DNA of 45,129 bases from Xanthobacteraceae bacterium (GTDB lineage: Bacteria > Pseudomonadota > Alphaproteobacteria > Rhizobiales > Xanthobacteraceae): assembly GCA_030041005.1 (NCBI GenBank), contig JASHOR010000138.1:1-45129 (forward strand), in the 5' to 3' direction. The position numbers and the translations under genes are program-made. The notes under the pieces were generated by a model. The model saw only the letters and a program-made list of their open reading frames with translations. It did not search any database and was not told the DNA's origin. Below are positions 1 through 8,067 of this stretch, in pieces. The stretch's first letter is position 1. Every line of letters begins with the position of its first letter.

Positions 1-528
1 CGCCGCCATTGGCGCGAGGTCGGGGTCAAAAAGGGCGACAAGTTTCTCGCCAGGCACGTGATTCCGGTCATCCTTGGTCCAAAGCACCGGCACTATGTTG
101 TCGACCATCATCACCTCGCGCTCGCATTGCACGACGAGGGCGTCGAGGACGTGGCGGTGACCATTATCGCCAATCTCGACAGGCTCGAGATCGACGCATT
201 TTGGGCGGTCATGGACAACCGCAACTGGATGCACCCGTTCGACGCCAGGGGCCGCCGCCGGCCTTATACGGAGATTCCCAAATCGGTGACGGCGATGGTC
301 GACGACCCATTCCGCTCGCTGGCGGGCGAATTGCGCCGCGCGGGCGGTTTTGCCAAGGACACCACGCTGTTTTCCGAATTTCTTTGGGCGGACTTTTTGC
401 GCCGGCGCATCAAGCGCGGCATTGTGGAAGGCGATTTCGACCGCGCGGTCGAAAAAGCGCTCGAATTGGCCAAGAGCATGGCGGCCGATTACCTGCCCGG
501 ATGGTGCGGCCCGGCGCCGGAGGATTGA
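1..528 (+). CDS. ParB-like (ParBc_2) protein, 5'-truncated
   Basis: The reading frame is open from the first base, so the gene begins before the window; about 175 C-terminal residues are visible. The segment VDHHHLALAL resembles the D-G-H-H-R motif of the putative ParB-like nuclease family (ParBc_2, DUF-type), and the downstream pattern of FWAVM, then WMHPFDARGRR, then DDPFRSLA, then F-x-EFLWADFLR also fits that family from memory. Family members are small stand-alone proteins of unknown function, not chromosome-partition ParB. The central motif reads HHHLA instead of the usual HHR, so a key basic residue may be missing. It ends with TGA 73 bp before the tandem repeat. No partner is visible. 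Confidence 0.8.
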   Translation, partial: RRHWREVGVKKGDKFLARHVIPVILGPKHRHYVVDHHHLALALHDEGVEDVAVTIIANLDRLEIDAFWAVMDNRNWMHPFDARGRRRPYTEIPKSVTAMVDDPFRSLAGELRRAGGFAKDTTLFSEFLWADFLRRRIKRGIVEGDFDRAVEKALELAKSMAADYLPGWCGPAPED

Positions 529-540
529 CGCCGTGCTAAT

Positions 541-615
541 ATCCGGCATTCAACTGTCCAGCACTCGACCATCCAGCACTTAACCATCCAGCACTCAACT
601 ATCCGGCATTCAACA
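541..615. repeat. Five-copy 15-bp tandem repeat
   Basis: Five head-to-tail 15-bp units fill the gap between the ParB-like gene and the lipoprotein gene: 541-555, 556-570, 571-585, 586-600 and 601-615. The consensus is ATCCRGCAYTCAACY. The first and last units share the variant ATCCGGCATTCAAC, and the middle ones carry CCAGCACT. The array ends 13 bp before the likely ATG of the lipoprotein gene at 629, so it occupies that gene's upstream region. Confidence 0.9.
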
Positions 616-628
616 CTTGCGCAGGCAG

Positions 629-1051
629 ATGAAGACAGTTCTTGCAATCAGTGCCGCATTGCTGGCGGCCACAGCGCTGGCGGGCTGCAGCAGCGGATTC
701 CCCGGTTTCGGCGGACCGAAGAAGCCGCGCGGCCCGCTGCCGACCGTCGATGCGAACCTGTACCCGTCCAACTACCGGCAGCAGATCGCCTATCTGCTGT
801 CCAGGAACTTGACCGACCGCGCCGACTTCTTCAACGCGATGATCGCTCCGCCGGCGCTCAAGCCGGTCGCCGACAGTCCGAACCTGCATTACGTCGTATG
901 CGTGCTGCTCAACGGGCACAACGAGCAAAAGACCAAGGTGGTGATCTATCTGGGGGGAGATCCCACGCAGTTCGTCGACGCCACGCCGCAACAATGCGCC
1001 GGCGTGGCGTACCAGCCGTTCGCCGAGCTGAAGGCGCAGTTGCCGAAGTGA
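629..1051 (+). CDS. Small predicted lipoprotein
   Basis: A 140-residue protein starting MKTVLAISAALLAATALAGC. A short basic N-terminus, a hydrophobic stretch and a lipobox ending L-A-G-C20 predict signal peptidase II processing and a lipid anchor at Cys20. The mature part is rich in Gly/Pro at first (FPGFGGPKKPRGP) and has no enzyme motif that I recognise; two later cysteines (in VVCVLL and QQCAG) could form a disulfide. A TTG at 617 would add four residues, but the ATG at 629 gives a cleaner signal peptide. Its stop codon overlaps a possible GTG start (1048) of the next gene, so the two may be co-translated. The function is unknown. Confidence 0.8.
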   Translation: MKTVLAISAALLAATALAGCSSGFPGFGGPKKPRGPLPTVDANLYPSNYRQQIAYLLSRNLTDRADFFNAMIAPPALKPVADSPNLHYVVCVLLNGHNEQKTKVVIYLGGDPTQFVDATPQQCAGVAYQPFAELKAQLPK

Positions 1052-1083
1052 GCGCGCCGACGCGATCTGCAGACGAAAGCAGA

Positions 1084-2709
1084 ATGGATTGCGACGTTCT
1101 GATCGTGGGCGGCGGACCGACCGGGCTTACGCTGGCCATCGACCTCGGCAGACGCGGCGTGCGCTCGATCCTTGTCGAGCAGAAGGAGCGCCCGGCCTTC
1201 CTGCCGAAAATGGAACGCGCCAACGCCCGCACCATGGAGATCTATCGCCGCATGGGGCTGGCGCAGCAAATTCGCGCCGCCGGTCTGCGAAGCGATTGCC
1301 CGATGGACGTCTATATCGTGCTGGCGCTCAACGCGCCGCCGCTGCTTCGCCTGCCGTATCCATCGGTCGCGCAGGCGCAGGCGGAAACGCGGGCGACCAA
1401 CGACGGCACTCTTCCGCTCGAGCCCTATCAACTGATCTCGCAATATACGCTCGAGCCGTTGCTGAAGTCGGTGGCCGAAAGCATCCCGGCGCTCCGCGTC
1501 CGCTTCGGCTGCGAATTTCTGTCACTGCGGCAGGATGACAGCGGCGTCGTCGCCCGCGTGCGTGCGCACGGCGGCGACGTGCAGGAGCTGCGCGCCCGTT
1601 ATCTCGTCGGTTGTGACGGCGGCAGCAGCGTGGTGCGCAAGGAACTGGCCATCAGGCTTGCCGGCGAAGGCAACATGCTGGCGTTGCGCCAGGCGCTCTA
1701 CCGCTGCGACGAATTGTTCGATCGCCTTCCGATCGGCAACGGACCGGGAAGGGGACGCCATTATCACGTCGCCGACGACAAGGCGACGCAGCTCATCATG
1801 CAGGATTCGACCAGGCACTGGACGCTGCACTCGATCGTCGACACCAACGAGGACATGAACGCTGCGTTCGAGCGCGCGGTGGGCGTTCCGGTCAAATACG
1901 AAATGCTGTCCTGCGACCCTTGGCGGCAGAACCTCCTGCTGGCCGATCGCTATGGCGAGGGACGCGCGTTTCTGGCCGGCGACGCCGTGCATCTTGTCAT
2001 CCCGACCGGCGGGCTCGGCATGAATTCCGGCGTGGCCGATGCGATCGATCTGTCATGGAAGCTTGCCGCGACGCTCGCCGGCTGGGGCGGGCCGAATTTG
2101 CTGAAATCCTACGAGGTCGAGCGGCGGCAGGTCGGCGAGCGCAACGTCGGCGCCTCGCGCTACGCCACGCTCGGCCGGCGCAAGTGGCGCTCGCTGTGGC
2201 GCCCGGACATCCGTGACGATACCCCGGCCGGCCAACAGAGCCGGCATATCCTCGCCGCGATCGCCGATGTCGAACAGCGCAAGAGCAACGAAATGATCGG
2301 AGCCGAGCTTGGCTATCGCTATGTCGACTCGCCCGTGATCTGCAACGTCCCCGGCGGGCCCGAGCATCTGTTCCGCGAATACCAGCCGACGACGTGGCCG
2401 GGCGCGCGCCTGCCGCACGTCTGGCTCGGCGACGGCACGCCGATCCAGGATCGCATTGCGGACGGCTACACGATCCTCAGGCTCGGCCGCAGCAAGGCGG
2501 ACGCCAGCGGTCTGGAAAAGGCCATCCGTTCGCGCGGTGCGCCGGTTGCGGTGCTCGAAGTGCCGGACCGCATCGCGCGCGAGCTCTACGGCTTCGATCT
2601 CATTCTCATTCGCCCCGACATGCACGTCGTTTGGCGCGGCAATGCGCCGCCGGAGAACGCGGGCGACGTGGCGGCGATTGCCACCGGACACGTCGCCGGC
2701 GCGAACTGA
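1084..2709 (+). CDS. FAD-dependent aromatic-ring-type monooxygenase
   Basis: A 541-residue class A flavoprotein monooxygenase of the MhpA/PheA/TfdB type (FAD_binding_3). The Rossmann motif VGGGPTG sits at residues 8-14, and the FAD-ribityl GD motif (FLAGDAVHLVIPTGGLGMN) is near residues 299-300. A short thioredoxin-like tail ends in LIRPDMHVVWRGN, typical of this group. Such enzymes use NAD(P)H and O2 to hydroxylate phenolic or related substrates. The substrate cannot be read from sequence. The ATG at 1084 gives an N-terminus that starts right at the nucleotide-binding strand. An alternative GTG at 1048 overlaps the preceding stop and would add 12 residues. The gene converges with the ABC ATPase gene on the other strand, 2 bp apart. 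Confidence 0.92.
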   Translation: MDCDVLIVGGGPTGLTLAIDLGRRGVRSILVEQKERPAFLPKMERANARTMEIYRRMGLAQQIRAAGLRSDCPMDVYIVLALNAPPLLRLPYPSVAQAQAETRATNDGTLPLEPYQLISQYTLEPLLKSVAESIPALRVRFGCEFLSLRQDDSGVVARVRAHGGDVQELRARYLVGCDGGSSVVRKELAIRLAGEGNMLALRQALYRCDELFDRLPIGNGPGRGRHYHVADDKATQLIMQDSTRHWTLHSIVDTNEDMNAAFERAVGVPVKYEMLSCDPWRQNLLLADRYGEGRAFLAGDAVHLVIPTGGLGMNSGVADAIDLSWKLAATLAGWGGPNLLKSYEVERRQVGERNVGASRYATLGRRKWRSLWRPDIRDDTPAGQQSRHILAAIADVEQRKSNEMIGAELGYRYVDSPVICNVPGGPEHLFREYQPTTWPGARLPHVWLGDGTPIQDRIADGYTILRLGRSKADASGLEKAIRSRGAPVAVLEVPDRIARELYGFDLILIRPDMHVVWRGNAPPENAGDVAAIATGHVAGAN

Positions 2710-2711
2710 TG

Positions 2712-3479
2712 TCAACCGGGCAGGAACGCCGTTCGTCCGTTGTCGCGATCGGTCACGAGGTCGACGGCAGCGTCGTAGATCGCTTCCAGCTCGCCGCGGC
2801 CGAGAATCGCGGCGGTTGCGCCCTCGGCGATCCGCTTTCCGTCGCGCATGAGATAGACGCGATCGGCGGCGCGCATCGCGTGGTTCGGATCGTGTGTCGT
2901 AAACAGCACGCCGTGACCGGCCGCCCGCAGCGTCTGTATTTCCCGCAGCACTCGGCCCTGGTTGCCGAAATCCAGGCTTGCGGTCGGTTCGTCGAGCACG
3001 ATGAATTGCGGTTCTTGCGCCAGCGCACGGGCAAGCAGCGCGAGCTGCCGCTCGCCGCCGGAGATCATCGTGTAGGGCCGCTCGCTCAAATGCGCGATGC
3101 CGAAGCGCTCGAGCGCTCGCGCCGCGACGGCGCGATCGGCGGCGCTCGGACGGCTGAACAGATTGCCGTGCGCGGTGCGCCCCATCACCACCATGGCCTC
3201 GACCGTGAAGGCGAAGGTCGAAAAGTGCGACTGCGGCACGTAGGCGAGGAGCCGAGCGCGTTCGCGGGGCGAATAGCTCGACAGCGGCCGGTCGCCGAGC
3301 CTCACTTCTCCGGCCCGCGGCGCCAAGAGGCCGAGCAATGTTTTCAGAAGAGTCGTCTTGCCGCCGCCGTTGGGACCAAGCAGCGCCAGCACCTCGCCGG
3401 TCGAGAGCGCCATGTCGAGACCGCGGCCGACCACGCGATCCGGGTAACCGATGGTGAGGTCGTGGCCCGAGAGCTGCAT
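2712..3479 (-). CDS. FecE/MolC-like ABC transporter ATPase
   Basis: A 255-residue ATPase of the iron-siderophore/B12/molybdate (FecCD-dependent) family. Walker A GPNGGGKT is at 35-42, the Q-loop in YVPQSHF near 80-86, the signature ISGGERQ at 139-145 and Walker B FIVLDEP at 159-165, with the H-loop in TTHDPNH. It is the last gene of the operon that begins with modA and lies 3 bp beyond the permease gene. FecE-type ATPases power import of chelated iron, cobalamin or, in the Haemophilus MolABC system, molybdate/tungstate. The position in a mod locus favours molybdate or tungstate here, but that is inference from context. Confidence 0.93.
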   Translation of the reverse strand: MQLSGHDLTIGYPDRVVGRGLDMALSTGEVLALLGPNGGGKTTLLKTLLGLLAPRAGEVRLGDRPLSSYSPRERARLLAYVPQSHFSTFAFTVEAMVVMGRTAHGNLFSRPSAADRAVAARALERFGIAHLSERPYTMISGGERQLALLARALAQEPQFIVLDEPTASLDFGNQGRVLREIQTLRAAGHGVLFTTHDPNHAMRAADRVYLMRDGKRIAEGATAAILGRGELEAIYDAAVDLVTDRDNGRTAFLPG

Positions 3480-3482
3480 GGC

Positions 3483-4496
3483 TTAGGACCAGGTCCTGGA
3501 CATGCCGGCGAGCAGCCAGATGAAAAACGGCGTTCCGACGACCGAGGTAAGAATGCCCAGCGGGATCTCGGTCGCGGTCGCGGTGCGCGCGAGCGTATCG
3601 ATCGCCAGCAGGAAGCCGCCGCCAAGGAGCGCCGCCGTCGGAAGAAGTCGTCCAAAATCCGGCCCGACCAGCGTCCGGGCAATATGCGGCACGACCAGGC
3701 CGACCCAGCCGATAATGCCGGCGGCAGCGACGCTCGCCGACGTTATCAGCGTTGCCGCCGCGATGATGGCGATGCGCAGCGGTCCGGTCGCCAGACCGAG
3801 CGCGCGCGCCTCCTCATCCGGCAGCGACATCACGTTCATGCGCCAGCGCAGCGCGGCGAGAATGAGAATGCCAAGCGCGACCGGGCCGAACAGCGGCAGC
3901 AGATCGGAGTCGGTCGTGGCTGCGAGGCTGCCGAGAAGCCAGAACGTCATGGCGGGAAGCTGGTTGTACGGATCGGCGATGTATTTCAGGAGGCCGACGC
4001 CCGAGCCGAGCAAGGCGCCGATCACGATGCCGGTGAGCACAAGAACCAGGATCGGGTCGCGCGCGCGCATCGCCGATCCGATCAAATAGACGGCGCCCAC
4101 TGCGACGAGGCCACCGGCGAATGCGCAGGCCTCGATCGCCAGCACGCCGAGCGAGAAATAAATGCCCAGCACCGCGCCCAAAGCAGCGCCGGACGAGGCG
4201 CCGAGCAAATCGGGCGACACCAGCGGATTGCGAAACAAGCCCTGAAACGCCGTACCGGCGACCGCCAGCGCCGCGCCGACCAGGACCGCAGCAAGCACGC
4301 GCGGCCCGCGAATGTGCATGAGCACGTCCACTGCGGCGGCCGGCACCTGCGCCGTTCCGCCCGTGAGCTTTGCGGCGATGTAGCTGAACAGGTCGCCGAG
4401 CCCGGCCGGATAACGTCCGACGGTGAGGGCGAGCAGCAGCGCCGCGAACAGGACGGCGAGCGCGATCAACAATCCCGGCGCGGAGGAGCGAGCCAT
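3483..4496 (-). CDS. FecCD/BtuC-type ABC permease (MolB-like)
   Basis: A 337-residue polytopic membrane protein, the usual size for the FecCD family, with about ten hydrophobic segments. Characteristic stretches are HIRGPRVLAAVLVGAALAVAG, the FRNPLVSPDLLG loop, GIIGWVGLVVPHIAR (the segment that docks on the ATPase) and the C-terminal EIPLGILTSVVGTPFFIWLL. Two copies would form the channel with the ATPase at 2712-3479. It lies 3 bp from that gene and 12 bp from the binding-protein gene, so the three are one transcription unit. The substrate is not determined by this subunit; see the binding protein. Confidence 0.94.
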   Translation of the reverse strand: MARSSAPGLLIALAVLFAALLLALTVGRYPAGLGDLFSYIAAKLTGGTAQVPAAAVDVLMHIRGPRVLAAVLVGAALAVAGTAFQGLFRNPLVSPDLLGASSGAALGAVLGIYFSLGVLAIEACAFAGGLVAVGAVYLIGSAMRARDPILVLVLTGIVIGALLGSGVGLLKYIADPYNQLPAMTFWLLGSLAATTDSDLLPLFGPVALGILILAALRWRMNVMSLPDEEARALGLATGPLRIAIIAAATLITSASVAAAGIIGWVGLVVPHIARTLVGPDFGRLLPTAALLGGGFLLAIDTLARTATATEIPLGILTSVVGTPFFIWLLAGMSRTWS

Positions 4497-4508
4497 ATCG
4501 GCAAGTTA

Positions 4509-5537
4509 TCAGCGCTGTCCGGCCAGCACGCGATCGATCTGCGCGTCGGTCGGGTTCATATGATAGAATTGTTGATAAAAGTCGCGCGTGATCGGCCGCA
4601 GATCCTCCGGAAACCGATCGGGATAGAGTGCCTTCGCCAGCCACCACAACCCGATGAGCCGGTTCACCGACGGCGGAAAATCGACCCAACCGAACGGCAG
4701 CCTCGGCGACAGGTAGACCCGCCCGGTCTTCACCGCCTTGATCGGCGCCCACACCGGATCGTTGCGGACGCTTGCGGCGAAAGCCGGCTCGATGGTGACG
4801 ATGACGTCGGGATTCCACGCCAGCACCTGCTCGACCGAGACCGTCGCCATGCCGCCGCGACGTGCGCCGGCGACGTTGTCGGCGCCGAGAAATTCGATCG
4901 TTTCCACGTTGATCGAGCCGCCGAGGCCGGTCTGCAAGCCGCGCGGCCCGCGAGCATAATAGACTCGCGGTCGGCGATCCGCCGGGATCCTGTCGATCCG
5001 GCCCTTGATCGTCGCAATCGTTTTGTCGGCATAACGCGCAAGCGTCTCGGCCGCACCCTGCCGGCCGGTCAGCTTACCGAGCTTGCGGTAGCTCTGCGCG
5101 ACAGCGGCGAAGCGACCGTCGAGCAATGCATAAGGAACGCCGGTCTGCTGCTGCACACGGTTGGCCAGCGAAACGTAGGTATCGTTGATGGTACCGACGT
5201 CGATCACGAGATCAGGCTTGAGGCTCAGCAGCACCTCAAGGTTTGTCGTATTGCCGCGACCGGTGAGGCGCCCGACTTCGGGTTTGTCGCAGGCGGCGGC
5301 GCCCAAATAGGTGCACGCGGCAGGCTCTGGACGGCGCGTCCAGCCAAGCAACAGGTCGGGCGCGAGCGTATAGAGGAGAATCGAAGCCGGCGGTCCGGCC
5401 GGAAAGACCCGCTCGATCTTTTGCGGAATGGCGACGTTTCGTCCGGCGTCATCGGTTACGACGGCGGCGCGCGCCGCGCGCTGCATAAGCGACGCGGCAG
5501 CAAGTCCGGCAAGCCATGTGCGCCGATCGATACTCAC
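4509..5537 (-). CDS. FecB/MolA-like periplasmic binding protein
   Basis: A protein of about 342 residues with an N-terminal twin-arginine-like signal (DRRTWLAGLAAASL) followed by two FecB/TroA-like lobes: GRNVAIPQKIERVFPAGP at the start and KPDLVIDVGTINDTYVSLANRV, WNPDVIVTIEP and FGWVDFPPSVNRLIGLWWLAK later. This is a class III (single-helix hinge) binding protein that feeds the adjacent FecCD-like permease. The GTG start at 5537 has AGGA seven bases upstream. An upstream ATG at 5594 is disfavoured because the extra 19 codons run across the dispersed hairpin repeat. The ligand is unknown: iron chelate is the default for the family, molybdate or tungstate is suggested by the modE/modA/modBC neighbours. 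Confidence 0.88.
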   Translation of the reverse strand: MSIDRRTWLAGLAAASLMQRAARAAVVTDDAGRNVAIPQKIERVFPAGPPASILLYTLAPDLLLGWTRRPEPAACTYLGAAACDKPEVGRLTGRGNTTNLEVLLSLKPDLVIDVGTINDTYVSLANRVQQQTGVPYALLDGRFAAVAQSYRKLGKLTGRQGAAETLARYADKTIATIKGRIDRIPADRRPRVYYARGPRGLQTGLGGSINVETIEFLGADNVAGARRGGMATVSVEQVLAWNPDVIVTIEPAFAASVRNDPVWAPIKAVKTGRVYLSPRLPFGWVDFPPSVNRLIGLWWLAKALYPDRFPEDLRPITRDFYQQFYHMNPTDAQIDRVLAGQR

Positions 5538-5544
5538 GACATTC

Positions 5545-5710
5545 CTAGTGGAGCGGATTTGACATTCGCTACCTCCAAGCCACTCGCTCATCAAGCGAAT
5601 GTCAGATCCAAAGCTCCACGAGCACTTGTACTTGCTAGTGGTCCTTCGATTCCAACATTCGCACGAGGGCGTGCCAAAAAGGGATGCGAATGTTGGAATC
5701 GGACCACTAG
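5545..5710. repeat. Dispersed double-hairpin repeat, copy A
   Basis: A 166-bp element made of two related inverted repeats. Hairpin 1 pairs 5549-5570 with 5594-5618 (arms GTGGAGC..GGATTTGACATTCGCT). Hairpin 2 pairs 5635-5663 with 5685-5710 (arms CTAGTGGTCC..GATTCCAACATTCGCA). Both start CTAGTGG and share the core GATT-x-ACATTCGC. The element begins with CTAGTGG and ends with CCACTAG. It fills the gap between modE and the binding-protein gene, and its terminal CTAG supplies the TAG stop of modE (5707-5709). A matching copy lies at 25893-26059. Confidence 0.88.
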
Positions 5711-6111
5711 CGCTTGCCGCCGCGGATCGAGGTCTTTCTTGGCGGCGAGTCGGGATTCAGCCGCCCTGAATTTCGCAGTTCGGCTTCGAGCCGGCGCAAT
5801 CGCGACTTGGCGGCGTCCGCAGCCGCCGTCTCGATGGCGCGATAGTCGCGCACCAGCCCGGAGCCGAATTCGGTGAGCACCGCCCCGCCGCCTTGCGAAC
5901 CGCCCGACTTGGCGCGCACCACAGCGCGGCGAAAGGCGCGATTGAGGTCGTCGATCAAAAGCCAGGCGCGCCGGTACGACATGCCGAGGCTGCGGCCGGC
6001 CTGCGAAATCGAGCCGCCCCGGCCTATTTCTTCGAGCAGACGAATCTTGCCGGGGCCGATCGATCGCCGTGAACCAAAGTCTACGCGTAGCGTCAGTCTG
6101 GTGTTGTTCAT
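5707..6111 (-). CDS. modE: ModE-type molybdate regulator, DNA-binding domain only
   Basis: A 134-residue protein matching the N-terminal winged-helix domain of ModE. It has the GPGKIRLLEEIGRGGSISQAG turn (19-39), the recognition region SLGMSYRRAWLLIDDLN (41-57) and the glycine-rich wing GGSQGGGAVLTEFG (70-83). E. coli ModE is about 260 residues and has two C-terminal MOP/TOBE domains that bind molybdate. Those domains are absent here, so this form must sense the oxyanion some other way or act with another partner. The ATG at 6111 has GGGAG about eight bases upstream. The gene follows modBC by 86 bp, and its stop codon lies in the terminal CTAG of repeat copy A. Predicted targets are the two palindromes upstream of modA. 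Confidence 0.88.
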   Translation of the reverse strand: MNNTRLTLRVDFGSRRSIGPGKIRLLEEIGRGGSISQAGRSLGMSYRRAWLLIDDLNRAFRRAVVRAKSGGSQGGGAVLTEFGSGLVRDYRAIETAAADAAKSRLRRLEAELRNSGRLNPDSPPRKTSIRGGKR

Positions 6112-6197
6112 GGCTCGCGCTCCCAGAGGGCACCGAGACGATACAACGCCTGTTGCCGCCGCCAAAGCGCCGACCGTTCGTCAAGAATGCGACGCGG

Positions 6198-8060
6198 CTA
6201 CACGTCCAACGGCCAAATCCGCACTGCATTGGGATCGATGTCGAAGCGGCACAAGCTGCCGGAGGGATAATCTTCGTGGCCGGCGAGCGCATAGATCAGC
6301 GATTCGCCGCAGCGGATCGCAATCTGGCGCTCGGCGCCAACCGCGAGGACAGTCTCGACTTGTCCGTGGTAGCGCCCGCTGTCGTGGATGCGTATGCGCG
6401 CCGGCGAGACGGTCCAGCCGACACGCGCGCCCGGCGGTAACCCAGCGCCGCCGACCAGGAGCGGCACGTTGGCGCCGATCGCCAGGCTGTTGGGCTCGGC
6501 GACAACGCCTTCGGCGACAAAGTCGGCGCCAAGGAGCCGCGCCGCAAGTTCGCTCGCAGGGCGCGCAAACACCTGCTCGGTCGGGCCGGATTGCAAGACA
6601 CGGCCACCTTCGAGCACGAGCAGTTCGTCGGCGAGCAGCGCAGCTTCGGCCGGGTCATGCGTGACGAGGACCGTCGTGATGCTCAATTCATTCTGCAGCG
6701 CCAGCATCTCGCGACGCAGCGTCGCCCGCAGCGGCGCGTCGAGTGCCGAAAACGGCTCGTCGAGCAGCAACAATCGGCTGGGCCGCACCAGCGCGCGCGC
6801 CAGCGCCACGCGCTGTTGCTGCCCGAGCGACAACGCATCCGGCCGCCGGCGTTCGAGACCGCGCAGCTCCAGGCGATCAAGCCAGGCGCGGGCCAGGTCG
6901 GGATCGGCGCCGCGCGGGAAGCGCAGTTGTTCGTTCACCGAAAGATGGGGGAAAAGGCCGTAGTTTTGCGGGACATAGGCGATTGCGCGGGCCGCCGGCG
7001 GCAGGCCCGCAACATCTTTGCCATCGAGGAAGATCGCCGCGCGATCGAAAACTTCCGTTCCGGCGATGATCTTCAGGGTCATCGACTTGCCCGACCCGGA
7101 AGGACCGACGATGGCGAGCCGGCGCCGCTGCGGCGACCATTGGACATCGAGGTGGAAGTCGCTGAGCCGCCGTTTAATCTTGAGCGCCAAATCGACGCCG
7201 CGCGTTTTGGCGGCAACCGGCCGCGAAACAATCGGAGGTCGAGCGACCGGGAGATCCTCGAGCGATCCGGCGTGCCGCGTCGCCGCCGGTGCGCCAAGCG
7301 TGCCGCTCAAAAGCAGGATTGCAAGAGCAAGCACCAGCGCCGGCAGCAGCACCGGCAGCATTGCCGGAAGTCCTTGCGAGCCGAATGCGACGTAGGTGTA
7401 AACCGGCAACGAATAGGGATGATAGGCGACCATGACGGTCGCGCCGAATTCGCCGAAACCGCGCAACCAGGCGAGCAGCAATCCGGACAGTATGCCCGGC
7501 CATGCGATCGGAAGGCTGACGCGAAAGAATATATAGAGGGGTTCGCGGCCAAGCGTCGCGGCCACATCCTCGAGGACCGGATCGATCGCGGCGAAGGCCG
7601 AGCGCGCCGCGATGATCAAAAACGGCGCGGCAACAAACGCTTCGGCGACGACGATGCCGGCGAAGGAGTCGGTCAGCGCGCCGGAGGTGAGTTGACCGAT
7701 CGGTGAACTGTAACCGACCAAAAACAGCAACAGGATGCCGCTCGCGAGTGGCGGCAACGCCAGCGGCAACTGCACGAGAAAGCCGATCACGGCCATGGCG
7801 CGGCTCGGCATCCGCGCCAGCAGATAACCAAGGGGGATGCCGCCGAACGCGATCAGCAGCGTCGATGTCGTCGCGCTGGCGACCGAGACGGCGCAGGCGC
7901 GCAGCAGCGCCGCCGTATCGACCGAGTGCCAATCGGCCAAGCCGGCTTGCTGCGCGCCGGCGACCAGCGGAGCAATCAGATAGATCGCAAGGAGGCCCGC
8001 AAGCCAGGGCAGCGGCGCTGGGACGCGGCGCGTCAGTCGGCTCGTCGCTTGATTCTTCAC
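6198..8060 (-). CDS. modBC: Fused molybdate/tungstate ABC permease-ATPase (ModB-ModC)
   Basis: A 620-residue single chain that joins two proteins usually made separately. Residues 15-255 are a ModB/CysT-like permease with about six membrane segments and the cytoplasmic coupling loop AATLGREPLYIFFRVSLP (167-184). Residues 290-500 are the ATPase: Walker A GPSGSGKS (319-326), Q-loop YVPQNYGLFPHLS, signature LSLGQQQR (410-417), Walker B LLLLDEP (430-436) and H-loop VTHD. The signature has Leu in place of the usual first Gly. Residues 515-615 look like a TOBE domain, which in ModC binds the oxyanion. The stop of modA is 7 bp upstream. The likely substrate is molybdate or tungstate, judged from the binding protein and modE. 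Confidence 0.93.
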   Translation of the reverse strand: MKNQATSRLTRRVPAPLPWLAGLLAIYLIAPLVAGAQQAGLADWHSVDTAALLRACAVSVASATTSTLLIAFGGIPLGYLLARMPSRAMAVIGFLVQLPLALPPLASGILLLFLVGYSSPIGQLTSGALTDSFAGIVVAEAFVAAPFLIIAARSAFAAIDPVLEDVAATLGREPLYIFFRVSLPIAWPGILSGLLLAWLRGFGEFGATVMVAYHPYSLPVYTYVAFGSQGLPAMLPVLLPALVLALAILLLSGTLGAPAATRHAGSLEDLPVARPPIVSRPVAAKTRGVDLALKIKRRLSDFHLDVQWSPQRRRLAIVGPSGSGKSMTLKIIAGTEVFDRAAIFLDGKDVAGLPPAARAIAYVPQNYGLFPHLSVNEQLRFPRGADPDLARAWLDRLELRGLERRRPDALSLGQQQRVALARALVRPSRLLLLDEPFSALDAPLRATLRREMLALQNELSITTVLVTHDPAEAALLADELLVLEGGRVLQSGPTEQVFARPASELAARLLGADFVAEGVVAEPNSLAIGANVPLLVGGAGLPPGARVGWTVSPARIRIHDSGRYHGQVETVLAVGAERQIAIRCGESLIYALAGHEDYPSGSLCRFDIDPNAVRIWPLDV

Positions 8061-8067
8061 GTCCCCG

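Noticed and set aside
5538-5594. N-terminal extension of the FecB-like protein from an upstream ATG
   Set aside because: The extra codons run through hairpin 1 of repeat copy A; the GTG at 5537 with AGGA and a twin-arginine-type signal is a better start.
5538-5706. Searched for a ModE box upstream of the FecB-like gene
   Set aside because: Only the dispersed hairpin repeat is there; no ATAT-N8-ATAT core is present.
2394-5876. A plus-strand open frame of over 1100 codons
   Set aside because: It lies opposite three clear ABC genes; its product is Arg-rich with no domain, and is typical of antisense frames in high-GC coding DNA.
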